Assembly: GCF_018614655.1 (NCBI RefSeq) | Contig: NZ_JAGGOG010000018.1 | Location: 164,493-228,492 of the forward strand | DNA length: 64,000 nt | Reading direction: 5' to 3' | From: Pseudomonas fluorescens | Lineage (GTDB): Bacteria; Pseudomonadota; Gammaproteobacteria; Pseudomonadales; Pseudomonadaceae | Shown here: positions 26,642 through 35,855 of the stretch, piece after piece | Numbering within the stretch: the first letter of the stretch is position 1 | How the letters are laid out: each line of letters begins with the position of its first letter | Program-made: the position numbers and the translations under genes | The notes under the pieces: model-generated | The model's database searches: none | Told to the model about the DNA's origin: nothing | The model's input: only the letters and a program-made list of their open reading frames with translations

Positions 26642-27043
26642 ATGGCCGGCGAAACCGCCCTGGCAACCCTGTTGCGCAGCATGAGCCCGCACCTCAACGA
26701 GGGCGACTATGTATTTTGCACCCTGCCCGACCACCGCATCCCGGACGGTTGCGAGGTGATCGGCAGCTTTCGTGAACAAGAAGGCCTGACGGTGATCGTC
26801 GAGCGCCAACAGGCCGAACAAGCGGGATTGCCCTACGAGTACATCGCCGCCTGGATCACCTTGAACGTGCACTCGGCGCTGGAGGCAGTCGGTCTCACGG
26901 CGGCTTTCGCCAGCGCCCTGGGCCAGGCCGGGATCAGTTGCAACGTGATTGCCGGTTACTACCACGACCACCTGTTTGTCGGCCACAGCGACGCCGAACG
27001 AGCCATGACCGTGCTGCACCAATTGGCAGCCAAGGCAGAGTAA
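26642..27043 (+). CDS. ACT-domain protein
   Basis: 133 residues forming two ACT-like units (COG3602-like). The C-terminal half reads SALEAVGLTAAFASALGQAG followed by ISCNVIAGYYHDHLFV, the usual beta-alpha-beta pattern for amino-acid binding. No catalytic domain, so it probably senses or buffers amino acids. It is 5 bp ahead of the LysE-type exporter gene and divergent from argP, so a role in lysine/arginine balance is inferred. Confidence 0.85.
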   Translation: MAGETALATLLRSMSPHLNEGDYVFCTLPDHRIPDGCEVIGSFREQEGLTVIVERQQAEQAGLPYEYIAAWITLNVHSALEAVGLTAAFASALGQAGISCNVIAGYYHDHLFVGHSDAERAMTVLHQLAAKAE

Positions 27044-27048
27044 AGACC

Positions 27049-27651
27049 ATGTGGCAAAGTTACGTGAACGGTCTGCTGGTCGCCCTCGGCCTGATCATGG
27101 CCATCGGCACGCAAAACGCCTTTGTCCTGGCGCAAAGCTTGCGCCGGGAACATCACCTGCCGGTGGCCGCGCTGTGCATAGTGTGTGATGCCATCCTGGT
27201 GGCTGCCGGGGTATTTGGCCTGGCGACGGTGCTGGCCCAGAGCCCGTTGTTGTTGGCCATTGCCCGCTGGGGTGGCGCGGCCTTCCTGTTGTGGTACGGC
27301 ACCCTTGCGCTGCGCCGGGCTTGTTCACGGCAAAGCCTGGAGCAAGGAGAAAACCATAAGGTTCGCTCGTTGCGCGCGGTGCTGCTCAGCGCCTTGGCAG
27401 TGACGCTGCTCAACCCGCATGTGTACCTGGACACAGTGCTGTTGATTGGTTCCTTGGGTGCCCAACAAACTGAACCTGGCGCTTATGTCGCCGGCGCCGC
27501 CAGTGCTTCGCTGCTGTGGTTTTCCGCCCTGGCGCTCGGCGCAGCCTGGTTGGCTCCGTGGCTGGCACGCCCGACCACGTGGCGTTTACTGGACTTGTTG
27601 GTGGCAGCAATGATGTTCAGCGTGGCCTATCAATTAATAAGCACGAGCTGA
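27049..27651 (+). CDS. argO: LysE/ArgO-type amino acid exporter
   Basis: 200-residue membrane protein with six hydrophobic segments. It opens GLLVALGLIMAIGTQNAFVL, the LysE/ArgO signature, and contains LNPHVYLDTVLLIGS near the middle, another family motif. It exports lysine and/or arginine. The ATG at 27049 follows the ACT-domain stop by 5 bp. Regulation by ArgP, encoded divergently upstream, is expected. Confidence 0.9.
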   Translation: MWQSYVNGLLVALGLIMAIGTQNAFVLAQSLRREHHLPVAALCIVCDAILVAAGVFGLATVLAQSPLLLAIARWGGAAFLLWYGTLALRRACSRQSLEQGENHKVRSLRAVLLSALAVTLLNPHVYLDTVLLIGSLGAQQTEPGAYVAGAASASLLWFSALALGAAWLAPWLARPTTWRLLDLLVAAMMFSVAYQLISTS

Positions 27652-27838
27652 ACGTATTTGAAGAGCAGCCAAAAGACTCTGGAACCTCTATCCCACACAG
27701 TTGTTGCGTGGTTTTGCCGCACCCCCGGTGCTATGATCCGGACCCTGCGCCGCAAAGAGTACAAACTCCCCGGCGCTTGTATGGCCGCCCGTGATCGGCC
27801 TTGCGCTCACCGCAACTGACCTGATTAGGAGAATCATC

Positions 27839-28435
27839 ATGGCTTTCGAATTGCCGCCGCTGCCTTATGCACACGATGCCCTGCAGCCGCACATTTCCAA
27901 GGAAACCCTGGAATATCACCACGACAAGCACCACAACACCTATGTCGTGAACCTGAACAACCTGGTGCCTGGCACCGAGTTCGAAGGCAAGACCCTGGAA
28001 GAAATCGTCAAGTCTTCCTCGGGCGGTATCTTCAACAACGCCGCTCAGGTCTGGAACCACACTTTCTACTGGAACTGCCTGGCGCCAAACGCCGGCGGTC
28101 AACCTACCGGCGCGCTGGCTGAAGCCATCAACGCGGCGTTCGGTTCGTTCGACAAGTTCAAGGAAGAGTTCTCCAAGACTTCCATCGGTACCTTCGGTTC
28201 CGGTTGGGGCTGGCTGGTGAAAAAAGCTGACGGTTCCCTGGCCCTGGCCAGCACCATCGGCGCCGGCAACCCGCTGACCAGCGGCGACACCCCGCTGCTG
28301 ACCTGCGACGTCTGGGAACACGCTTACTACATCGACTACCGCAACGTGCGTCCAAAGTATGTAGAAGCGTTCTGGAACCTGGTCAACTGGAAGTTCGTCG
28401 CTGAGCAGTTCGAAGGCAAGACCTTCACCGCTTAA
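27839..28435 (+). CDS. sodB: Iron superoxide dismutase
   Basis: Removes superoxide in the cytoplasm. 198 residues; metal ligands in EYHHDKHHNTYV (His27), WNHTFYW (His74), and DVWEHAYY (Asp157, His161). AAQVWNHTFYW and the LTCDVWEHAYY context are of the iron type. The ATG at 27839 has AGGAGAA before it and gives the conserved N-terminus MAFELPPLPY; an upstream in-frame start would add 16 unlike residues. Monocistronic with its own terminator. Confidence 0.97.
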   Translation: MAFELPPLPYAHDALQPHISKETLEYHHDKHHNTYVVNLNNLVPGTEFEGKTLEEIVKSSSGGIFNNAAQVWNHTFYWNCLAPNAGGQPTGALAEAINAAFGSFDKFKEEFSKTSIGTFGSGWGWLVKKADGSLALASTIGAGNPLTSGDTPLLTCDVWEHAYYIDYRNVRPKYVEAFWNLVNWKFVAEQFEGKTFTA

Positions 28436-28455
28436 GCAACGCTCGCAGTAGAAAG

Positions 28456-28480
28456 AGCCCGGCGATTGCCGGGCTTTTTT
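28456..28480 (+). terminator. sodB terminator
   Basis: AGCCCGGC-GATT-GCCGGGCT stem followed by TTTTTT, 20 bp past the stop. Confidence 0.92.
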
Positions 28481-28518
28481 GTGGGTAGTCATAACTGGAA
28501 AAGCGAGCGGCGATTAGT

Positions 28519-28547
28519 GGAACTCAATAACAGGAAGTTGCCACCTA
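28519..28547 (+). promoter_or_regulatory. hrp-box-like promoter
   Basis: GGAACT-N16-CCACCTA, one mismatch from the HrpL consensus GGAACC-N16-CCACNNA, placed 47 bp before the start codon of a small Met/Gly-rich gene and just past the sodB terminator. Spacing is exactly that of hrp promoters, but a match of this quality can occur by chance in 64 kb. Confidence 0.45.
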
Positions 28548-28594
28548 CGAAGCGAGAGGAATGTCCCTCTCATTAAACTTTGGAGAATGACGCT

Positions 28595-28789
28595 ATGGGC
28601 GCTATGGGCGCTATGGGCGGAATGGGCGGAATGCTAGGAATGGCAGGCGAAGCAGCAGGCGGGCTAATCGGCGGATTTGTGAAAGGAATAACGGAAAGCA
28701 ACTCGCCACCGGACCAGAGCGGGGGTCAGGACCTGGCCTCGATGCTAGCGCAGGCTGGAGATAATAATCCAGCGAAAATCGGTGGGTAA
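28595..28789 (+). CDS. Small Met/Gly-rich protein, possibly HrpL-controlled
   Basis: 64 residues. The first 16 are a low-complexity MGAMGAMGGMGGM stretch encoded by repeats of GCTATGGGC, followed by an amphipathic Gly-rich segment (EAAGGLIGGFVKGI) and a polar tail rich in Ser, Gln and Asp. No Cys and no signal peptide. The ATG at 28595 has GGAG nine bases before it; a TTG five codons earlier is the alternative. I cannot assign a family. With an hrp-box-like promoter it could be a type III-associated or harpin-like small protein, but no secretion genes are in the window. Confidence 0.55.
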   Translation: MGAMGAMGGMGGMLGMAGEAAGGLIGGFVKGITESNSPPDQSGGQDLASMLAQAGDNNPAKIGG

Positions 28790-28816
28790 TAAGTAAAGTC
28801 AGACGCCCACCGATTT
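28776..28816 (+). terminator. Hairpin terminating the small Met/Gly-rich gene
   Basis: AAATCGGTGGG / CCCACCGATTT, an 11-bp perfect stem with a 19-base loop spanning the stop codon, followed by CCCATTTT. It is a plausible terminator. The 277 bp from here to bifA show no further gene. Confidence 0.6.
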
Positions 28817-29093
28817 CCCATTTTGGGCGCTGAAAAACACGCATGCTCCGGCGCAAGCCAAGCGGTGTAAACAAGGAGGCGGATGCAATCCGTCTCCTTT
28901 TCAACAAAACGTTCAGAGCAACAATCGCTCCCTGCCCCCTTCCAAGCCGTGCTAACTCTACGTAGCGCCTTTCAAAACTTATCCAGACAAAACCCAAAGC
29001 GCCTGCTGCTTCAATGTCCCTTTGACTGCCATCACCGGATTGCCAATACTCATGGCATCTTGAGGCTACCCGAATGGAACAAGGAATGACCCT

Positions 29094-31145
29094 TTGAAGC
29101 TGGAACTCAAAAACAGCTTGTCGGTGAAGTTGCTCCGGGTTGTACTGCTTTCGGCATTGATAGTAGGCGTGGCACTGAGCGTGGCGCAGATCGTTTTCGA
29201 TGCCTATAAAACCCGCCAGGCCGTGGCCGGCGATGCCCAGCGCATTCTCGACATGTTTCGCGACCCCTCCACCCAGGCGGTCTACAGCCTGGACCGGGAG
29301 ATGGGCATGCAGGTCATCGAAGGCCTGTTCCAGGATGACGCCGTGCGCATGGCATCCATCGGCCATCCCAACGAAGCCATGCTCGCCGAGAAAAGCCGTG
29401 ACCTGCAGCAGTCCTCCAGTCGCTGGCTCACCGACCCGATCCTCGGCCAGGAACGCACCTTCACCACGCCGCTGGTGGGGCGCGGACCCTACAGCGAGTA
29501 TTACGGCGACCTGAGCATCACCCTTGACACCGCCACCTATGGCAAAGGCTTTCTGGTCAACTCAGTGATCATTTTCATCTCCGGGGTGCTGCGCGCCCTG
29601 GCCATGGGCCTGGTGCTGTACCTCGTCTACCACTGGCTGCTGACCAAACCTCTGTCACGGATCATCGGGCACTTGAGTTCGATCAACCCCGACCGTCCCA
29701 GCGAGCACAAGATTCCGCAGCTCAAGGGTCATGAAAAGAACGAACTGGGGTTGTGGATCAACACCGCCAACCAGCTGCTCGAATCCATCGAACGCAACAC
29801 CCACTTGCGCCATGAAGCAGAAAACAGCCTGCTGCGTTTGGCCCAGCACGACTTCCTCACCGGTCTGCCGAACCGCCAGAAGTTGCAGGAGCAATTGGAC
29901 AAGATCCTGATCGACGCCGGCCGCCGACAACGTCGGGTGGCGGTGTTATGTGTTGGCCTGGATGACTTCAAAAGCGTCAACGAGCAATTCACCTACCAGG
30001 CCGGCGACCAACTGCTGCTGGCCCTGGCCGACCGCCTGCGCGCCCACAGCGGCCGCCTCGGGGCCCTGGCGCGCCTGGGAGGCGACCAGTTCGCCCTGGT
30101 CCAGGCCGATATCGAACAACCTTATGAAGCAGCCGAACTGGCGCAAAGCATCCTCGATGACCTGGAAGCCGAGTTCGCCCTCGACCACGAACAAATTCGC
30201 CTGCGCGCCACGATTGGCATCACCTTGTTTCCGGAAGACGGCGACAGCACCGAGAAGCTGCTGCAAAAAGCCGAACAGACCATGACGCTGGCCAAGAGCC
30301 GCTCACGCAATCGCTATCAGTTCTACATCGCCAGCGTCGACAGCGAAATGCGCCGTCGCCGGGAGTTGGAGAAGGACTTGCGCGATGCCTTGAGCCGCGA
30401 GCAGTTTCATCTGGTGTACCAGCCGCAGATCAGCTATCGCGAGAATCGGGTGGTGGGAGTGGAGGCGCTGCTGCGCTGGCAACACCCGGAACACGGCCTG
30501 GTCCCGCCCGACCTGTTCATCCCGCTGGCAGAACAGAACGGCACCATTATTCCGATCGGCGAGTGGGTACTGGACCAGGCCTGTCGACAACTGCGGGAAT
30601 GGCATGACATGGGCTTCAGCGACCTGCGCATGGCGGTGAACCTGTCCACGGTACAACTGCACCATGCCGAGTTGCCGCGGGTGGTCAATAACCTGCTGCA
30701 GATCTATCGCCTGCCGCCCCGCAGCCTGGAGCTGGAAGTCACCGAAACCGGCCTGATGGAAGACATCAGCACCGCCGCCCAGCATCTGCTGAGCCTGCGC
30801 CGCTCAGGGGCGTTGATCGCCATTGATGACTTCGGTACCGGCTACTCATCCCTCAGCTACCTGAAAAGCCTGCCGTTGGACAAGATCAAGATCGACAAGA
30901 GCTTCGTCCAGGACCTGCTGGATGACGACGACGATGCCACTATTGTGCGAGCGATTATCCAACTGGGTAAAAGCCTGGGCATGCAGGTGATCGCCGAAGG
31001 GGTAGAAACCGCCGAGCAGGAGGCCTACATCATCTCCGAAGGCTGCCATGAAGGTCAGGGCTACCACTACAGCAAACCCCTGCCGGCCCGGGAGTTGGCG
31101 GCGTATCTGAAGCAGTCCCAACGGGACAACGCGATGATTTTGTAA
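29094..31145 (+). CDS. bifA: Cyclic-di-GMP phosphodiesterase BifA
   Basis: Inner-membrane c-di-GMP phosphodiesterase that lowers biofilm formation and favours swarming in P. aeruginosa. 683 residues: membrane span about 13-33, periplasmic sensor region, second span about 155-182, then a GGDEF domain whose site is degenerate (GGDQF, 329-333) and an EAL domain with intact EAL at 457-459 and the downstream DDFGTGYSSLSYLK motif. The degenerate GGDQF is characteristic of BifA. The start codon is TTG with AAGGA eight bases ahead. Position next to sodB matches PA4366-PA4367. Confidence 0.94.
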   Translation: MKLELKNSLSVKLLRVVLLSALIVGVALSVAQIVFDAYKTRQAVAGDAQRILDMFRDPSTQAVYSLDREMGMQVIEGLFQDDAVRMASIGHPNEAMLAEKSRDLQQSSSRWLTDPILGQERTFTTPLVGRGPYSEYYGDLSITLDTATYGKGFLVNSVIIFISGVLRALAMGLVLYLVYHWLLTKPLSRIIGHLSSINPDRPSEHKIPQLKGHEKNELGLWINTANQLLESIERNTHLRHEAENSLLRLAQHDFLTGLPNRQKLQEQLDKILIDAGRRQRRVAVLCVGLDDFKSVNEQFTYQAGDQLLLALADRLRAHSGRLGALARLGGDQFALVQADIEQPYEAAELAQSILDDLEAEFALDHEQIRLRATIGITLFPEDGDSTEKLLQKAEQTMTLAKSRSRNRYQFYIASVDSEMRRRRELEKDLRDALSREQFHLVYQPQISYRENRVVGVEALLRWQHPEHGLVPPDLFIPLAEQNGTIIPIGEWVLDQACRQLREWHDMGFSDLRMAVNLSTVQLHHAELPRVVNNLLQIYRLPPRSLELEVTETGLMEDISTAAQHLLSLRRSGALIAIDDFGTGYSSLSYLKSLPLDKIKIDKSFVQDLLDDDDDATIVRAIIQLGKSLGMQVIAEGVETAEQEAYIISEGCHEGQGYHYSKPLPARELAAYLKQSQRDNAMIL

Positions 31146-31297
31146 GTCCATGCTGGCCACCCCAGGGCGTCAGCCACCTATGTCAAAAACTTTTACCGCG
31201 TTAACCCTTTACACATAATGCAAATCTTTCGCATTATGTTGCAGTTTTGCGCGCCGCCATACGCGCCCCAGCCATCTACCGACGCAGGATGTTCGCC

Positions 31298-32632
31298 ATG
31301 ATTCGTATGCCTCTGGCTACCGCCAGTCTGCTGGCCATTGCCATTTCTCTCGCCGGTTGCGGTGAGGGCAAAGACAAGGCCGCCGCTCCTCAACCAGTCG
31401 CCAGCGCTACCGCACCTGCGGCTGCCGCGCCTGCTGGCCAGGTCGACGAGGCTGCTGCCAAGGCTGTGGTCGCGCATTACGCAGACATGGTCTTTGCGGT
31501 CTACAGCGATGCCGAGTCCACGGCCAAAACCCTGCAAAGCGCCATCGACACCTTCCTCGCCAACCCGAACGACGAAACCCTGAAAGCCGCTCGCACCGCC
31601 TGGATCGCCGCACGCGTACCGTACCTGCAGAGTGAAGTGTTCCGCTTCGGCAACACCATCATCGACGACTGGGAAGGTCAGGTGAACGCCTGGCCGTTGG
31701 ACGAGGGCCTGATCGACTACGTCGACAAGTCCTACGAGCACGCACTCGGCAACCCAGGTGCAAACGCCAATATCATCGCCAACACCGAGGTCCAGGTCGG
31801 CGAAGACAAGGTTGACGTCAAGGACATCACCGCGGAAAAACTCGCCAGCCTCAATGAGCTGGGCGGCTCCGAAGCCAACGTCGCCACCGGCTATCACGCT
31901 ATCGAATTCCTGCTCTGGGGCCAGGACCTGAACGGTACCGGCCCTGGCGCCGGCAACCGTCCGGCTTCGGACTACATGACCGGTGACGGCGCCACGGGCG
32001 GCCACAACGAGCGTCGCCGCACCTACTTGCGCGCTGTCACCCAACTGCTGGTCAGCGACCTCGAAGAAATGGTCGGCAACTGGAAACCCAACGTCGAAGA
32101 CAACTACCGCGCCACCCTGGAAGCAGAACCTGCCACCGACGGCCTGCGCAAGATGCTGTTCGGCATGGGCAGCCTGTCTTTGGGCGAACTGGCCGGTGAG
32201 CGCATGAAGGTTTCCCTGGAAGCCAACTCGCCAGAAGACGAACAGGACTGCTTCAGCGACAACACCCACAACTCGCACTTCTACGACGCCAAGGGCATCC
32301 GCAACGTCTACCTGGGCGAATACACCCGTGTCGACGGTAACAAAATGACCGGCGCCAGCCTGTCGTCCCTGGTGGCCAAGGCCGACCCGGCCGCCGACAC
32401 AGCCCTCAAAGCGGACCTGGCGGCCACCGAAGCGAAGATCCAGGTCATGGTTGACCACGCCAACAAGGGTGAGCACTACGACCAGTTGATCGCCGCCGGC
32501 AACGACGCGGGCAACCAGATCGTGCGCGACGCCATTGCCGCGCTAGTCCAGCAGACCGGCGCCATCGAACTGGCGGCGGGCAAGCTGGGCATCAGCGACC
32601 TGAACCCGGACAACGCCGATCACGAGTTCTGA
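31298..32632 (+). CDS. icmP: Imelysin-family lipoprotein (IcmP-like)
   Basis: 444 residues. A lipoprotein signal (hydrophobic core, lipobox LAGC near residue 20) is followed by an Ala/Pro linker and an imelysin-like peptidase domain. The GxHxxE-type motif is present in TGYHAIEFLLWGQDL. P. aeruginosa IcmP (PA4370) was described as an insulin-cleaving metalloproteinase; related proteins in other bacteria link to iron uptake, so the physiological role is open. The ATG at 31298 has AGGA eight bases upstream; an ATG three codons before it lacks one. Follows bifA as in P. aeruginosa. Confidence 0.9.
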   Translation: MIRMPLATASLLAIAISLAGCGEGKDKAAAPQPVASATAPAAAAPAGQVDEAAAKAVVAHYADMVFAVYSDAESTAKTLQSAIDTFLANPNDETLKAARTAWIAARVPYLQSEVFRFGNTIIDDWEGQVNAWPLDEGLIDYVDKSYEHALGNPGANANIIANTEVQVGEDKVDVKDITAEKLASLNELGGSEANVATGYHAIEFLLWGQDLNGTGPGAGNRPASDYMTGDGATGGHNERRRTYLRAVTQLLVSDLEEMVGNWKPNVEDNYRATLEAEPATDGLRKMLFGMGSLSLGELAGERMKVSLEANSPEDEQDCFSDNTHNSHFYDAKGIRNVYLGEYTRVDGNKMTGASLSSLVAKADPAADTALKADLAATEAKIQVMVDHANKGEHYDQLIAAGNDAGNQIVRDAIAALVQQTGAIELAAGKLGISDLNPDNADHEF

Positions 32633-32652
32633 GCAACGCTGTTTGGATGAGT

Positions 32653-32683
32653 AAAAAAGGCGACCTTCGGGTCGCCTTTTTTT
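32653..32683 (+). terminator. icmP terminator
   Basis: AAAAAAGGCGACC-TTCG-GGTCGCCTTTTTTT, stable UUCG-type loop and long T run, 20 bp past the stop. Confidence 0.93.
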
Positions 32684-32722
32684 GTGCCTGAACTTCAAGG
32701 TCCATTAAGCACCGCAACCCCC

Positions 32723-32812
32723 TGTGGGAGCGGGCTTGCTCGCGAAAGCGGTGGGTCAGCCAATGCATCCGTTGACTAATACACCGCTTTCGCGAGCAAG
32801 CCCGCTCCCACA
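32723..32812. repeat. REPIN (TGTGGGAGCGGGCTTGC type)
   Basis: Two inverted REPs with arms extending into TCGCGAAAGCGGTG, 30-bp centre. Near-identical copies at 62323-62411 and half of 44882-44985. Confidence 0.9.
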
Positions 32813-32897
32813 TTTGCCCGGCGTCGCCTCGAGCCTTGGTTTACATGCCCTGCACCGCAGGTAGAATGGCGCCTTTCCCTGTCACCGAGCGGACCTC

Positions 32898-34352
32898 ATG
32901 GCGTTGCCGACCTTACGAATGATCGGTTTCATTATCGGCATCTTCCTGATCACCCTCGCGATCGCCATGGTCGTGCCGATGGCGACACTGGTCATTTTCG
33001 AACGTACCAGCGACCTGCCGTCGTTTCTCTGGGCCAGCATGATCACCTTCCTCGCCGGCCTCGCCCTGGTGATACCCGGTCGCCCGGAGCACGTGCACCT
33101 GCGCCCCCGAGACATGTACCTGCTGACGGTCTCCAGTTGGGTGTTGGTGTGCATCTTCGCCGCGCTGCCGTTCCTGCTGACCCAGCACATCAGCTACACC
33201 GACTCCTTCTTTGAAAGCATGTCCGGCATCACCGCCACCGGCTCCACGGTACTCAGCGGCCTGGACAGCATGTCCCCCGGGATCCTGATGTGGCGCTCGT
33301 TGTTGCACTGGCTCGGTGGCATCGGTTTTATCGGCATGGCCGTGGCGATCCTGCCGCTGCTGCGCATCGGTGGCATGCGTCTGTTCCAGACTGAATCCTC
33401 GGACCGCTCGGAAAAAGTGATGCCTCGCTCCCACATGGTGGCGCGCCTGATTGTGGCGGCCTATGTCGGCATTACCATCCTCGGCAGCTTGGCCTTCTGG
33501 TGGGCCGGCATGAGTTTGTTCGATGCCATCAACCATGCGATGTCGGCGATTTCCACCGGCGGATTCTCCACCTCCGACGAATCCCTGGCCCACTGGAAAC
33601 AGCCGGCGGTGCATTGGGTGGCGGTTGTGGTGATGATCCTCGGCGCCCTGCCGTTCACCCTGTATGTGGCCATGTTGCGCGGCAATCGCCGGGCGCTGAT
33701 CAAGGATCAACAGGTGCAAGGCTTGCTCGGATTGCTGCTGGTGACCTGGCTGGTGCTGGGCACCTGGTACTGGTGGACCACCAACTTGCACTGGCTGGAC
33801 GCCCTGCGCCATGTGGCACTGAACGTCACATCGGTCGTGACCACGACTGGTTTTGCTCTCGGGGACTACAGCATGTGGGGAAACTTCTCACTGATGCTGT
33901 TCTTCTACTTGGGCTTTATCGGCGGCTGCTCGGGTTCCACGGCGGGCGGGATCAAGATCTTCCGCTTCCAGGTAGCCTACATCCTGCTCAAGGCTAACCT
34001 GAATCAACTGATTCACCCACGGGCGGTAATCAAGCAAAAGTACAACGGCCATCGCCTGGATGAAGAAATCGTTCGTTCGATCCTGACCTTTTCGTTTTTC
34101 TTCGCCATCACCATCTGCGCGATCGCCTTGGCCCTGTCGCTGCTGGGCCTGGACTGGATGACCGCATTGACCGGCGCTGCCAGCACCGTGTCCGGCGTCG
34201 GCCCGGGCCTGGGAGAAACCATCGGCCCGGCCGGCAACTTCGCCAGCCTGCCGGACGCGGCCAAGTGGATCCTGTCCCTGGGTATGCTCCTGGGCCGACT
34301 GGAGATCATTACGGTGTTTGTGCTGTGTATTCCGGCGTTCTGGCGGCACTGA
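32898..34352 (+). CDS. trkH: Potassium uptake channel subunit TrkH
   Basis: Inner-membrane K+ translocating subunit, 484 residues, with four repeated pore units. The selectivity-filter stretches are visible: ATGSTVL (about 112), STGGFST (about 221), TTTGFAL (about 317) and SGVGPGL (about 433). It needs the TrkA regulator encoded elsewhere. Its last 44 bp overlap the 3' end of the convergent AraC-type regulator gene. Confidence 0.94.
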   Translation: MALPTLRMIGFIIGIFLITLAIAMVVPMATLVIFERTSDLPSFLWASMITFLAGLALVIPGRPEHVHLRPRDMYLLTVSSWVLVCIFAALPFLLTQHISYTDSFFESMSGITATGSTVLSGLDSMSPGILMWRSLLHWLGGIGFIGMAVAILPLLRIGGMRLFQTESSDRSEKVMPRSHMVARLIVAAYVGITILGSLAFWWAGMSLFDAINHAMSAISTGGFSTSDESLAHWKQPAVHWVAVVVMILGALPFTLYVAMLRGNRRALIKDQQVQGLLGLLLVTWLVLGTWYWWTTNLHWLDALRHVALNVTSVVTTTGFALGDYSMWGNFSLMLFFYLGFIGGCSGSTAGGIKIFRFQVAYILLKANLNQLIHPRAVIKQKYNGHRLDEEIVRSILTFSFFFAITICAIALALSLLGLDWMTALTGAASTVSGVGPGLGETIGPAGNFASLPDAAKWILSLGMLLGRLEIITVFVLCIPAFWRH

Positions 34353-35370
34353 TCAGCGCTGACGCTTCCAGCAACCGCGCCCGGTACTCGCCGGGCGTAG
34401 CGTCGAACCAGCGGCGGAAGGCCCGGAAGAAGTTGCTCGGATCGGCAAACCCCAGCAAATAGGCAATTTCCAGCAGGGTCATGGTCGGCTGCGCCAGATA
34501 TTGCTCCGCCAGTTCGCGGCGGGTGTCGTCCAGCAGGGTCTGAAAACTGGTGCCCTCCTCCTGCAACCGCCGTTGCAAGGTGCGCTGGGACAGGTGCAGG
34601 GTCTGGGCCACCACTTCGCGCTTGGGCTCGCCCTGGGGCAACAGTCGACACAACACCTGCCGCGCCCGATGGGTCACCCGACTCTCCGAAAAGCGCGCCA
34701 GGTATTCGCCGGCAAAACGATCATGTAACAGTGCCATAGCCTCGTTTGCCGTGGGCAACGGGGCCTCCATGTCCGCGCGCTCGAAAATCAGCGCGTCATA
34801 AGGTGCGTTGAACACCAGCGGCGAATGGAAAGCTTTTTTGTACGGTTCAAGGTCCGCCGGCTGATCACCCTGTACCAGCACTTTGCGCGGCTGCAGGGTA
34901 CGCCCAGTCAACCAGCCGCACAGCGCCAGGGCACTGGCCAGAGACGCTTCGGCACTTTGCCGGGTGGGTGGCAAGTGATCGCCGTGTACCGTAAGAATCA
35001 GCGCATAGCCTTCGGGCAAGAGTCGGAAACTCAAGTCGGCGCTTTCAGCAATGATTCGTTGATAACGCACCAGGCGCATGAAGCCTTCAGCCAGGGTACG
35101 ACTGGACATCAAGGCATAACCGGCCACATGAAACGACGCCGGGCGCACCACCTTGCCCATGTTCAGGCCAATCGCCGGGTTGCCCGACAACTCCACCGCC
35201 CGCTGCCAGAGCCGCGTTATGGAATCCTGCGGGAAACGCGCATCGGGGTCTTCCAGGGCGGCATAGTCCAGGCCAAGCTGCTTGAACAAGACACGGCAAT
35301 CCAAGCCGTCCATCTCCAGTGCCTTGACTATCCCCATCGCCCAGCTTGCAGAAGTTGTTCGTTCGCTCAT
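34309..35370 (-). CDS. AraC-family regulator with Arabinose_bd-like N-terminal domain
   Basis: 353 residues. The N-terminal ~210 residues belong to the OruR/ArgR-like sensor type (RLWQRAVELSGNPAIGLNMG), the C-terminal ~100 to the AraC double helix-turn-helix (VAQTLHLSQRTLQRRLQEEG and IAYLLGFADPSNFFRAFRRW). The target and inducer are unknown. Start MSERTTSASWA is chosen over an upstream in-frame ATG that adds 51 residues without family similarity. The 3' end overlaps trkH tail-to-tail by 44 bp, so antisense effects between the two are possible. Confidence 0.87.
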   Translation of the reverse strand: MSERTTSASWAMGIVKALEMDGLDCRVLFKQLGLDYAALEDPDARFPQDSITRLWQRAVELSGNPAIGLNMGKVVRPASFHVAGYALMSSRTLAEGFMRLVRYQRIIAESADLSFRLLPEGYALILTVHGDHLPPTRQSAEASLASALALCGWLTGRTLQPRKVLVQGDQPADLEPYKKAFHSPLVFNAPYDALIFERADMEAPLPTANEAMALLHDRFAGEYLARFSESRVTHRARQVLCRLLPQGEPKREVVAQTLHLSQRTLQRRLQEEGTSFQTLLDDTRRELAEQYLAQPTMTLLEIAYLLGFADPSNFFRAFRRWFDATPGEYRARLLEASALISAARTPEYTAQTP

Positions 35371-35543
35371 GGCGTTTTCTTGACACGCATTCTTGATAAG
35401 GCAGGCTGAAACTACAGCCAGGAACCCAAGGATACTAAAGTGGCATCTATTGTCACTGGCTGTTACGCCCGATGACTCTAGACTCAAATAAGCTCCCCGC
35501 CGAGCATCTGCTGGGCGGAACAATAAACAGAGGGCCGGCCATC

Positions 35544-35855
35544 GTGGAAAACGTCAAACAATTCAATAGCTTTGCAGAGTTTTATCCCTATTACCTGGGC
35601 GAACACGGCAACAGCACCTGCCGCCGCCTGCATTTCATCGGCACCAGCCTGGTCATTTTTATTCTGGCATTTGCCGTCGGCAAGGGCGCCTGGTGGCTGT
35701 TGTTGGCATTGCCGGTGGCCGGTTACAGCTTTGCCTGGGCCGGCCATTTCTTCTTTGAGAAAAACCGTCCCGCCACCTTCCAGCATCCGTTTTACAGCCT
35801 GCTGGGGGATTTTGTGATGTACCGCGACATGATTCTGGGCAAGGTGCCGTTTTAG
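35544..35855 (+). CDS. Mpo1-like/DUF962 membrane protein
   Basis: 103 residues with two membrane segments (FIGTSLVIFILAFAVGKG and WWLLLALPVAGYSFAWAGH). The FNSFAEFYPYYLGEH...CRRLHFIGT start and GHFFFEKNRPATFQHPFYSLLGDFVMY end are typical of DUF962, related to the yeast 2-hydroxy fatty acid dioxygenase Mpo1, with conserved His residues. A GTG start is proposed because conservation begins there; the ribosome site is weak. Enzyme activity in bacteria is not proven. Confidence 0.85.
   Translation: MENVKQFNSFAEFYPYYLGEHGNSTCRRLHFIGTSLVIFILAFAVGKGAWWLLLALPVAGYSFAWAGHFFFEKNRPATFQHPFYSLLGDFVMYRDMILGKVPF

Noticed and set aside
31289..31300. Upstream ATG as the icmP start
   Set aside because: The ATG at 31298 has AGGA at eight bases; the earlier one has no ribosome site and the lipoprotein signal fits the later start.
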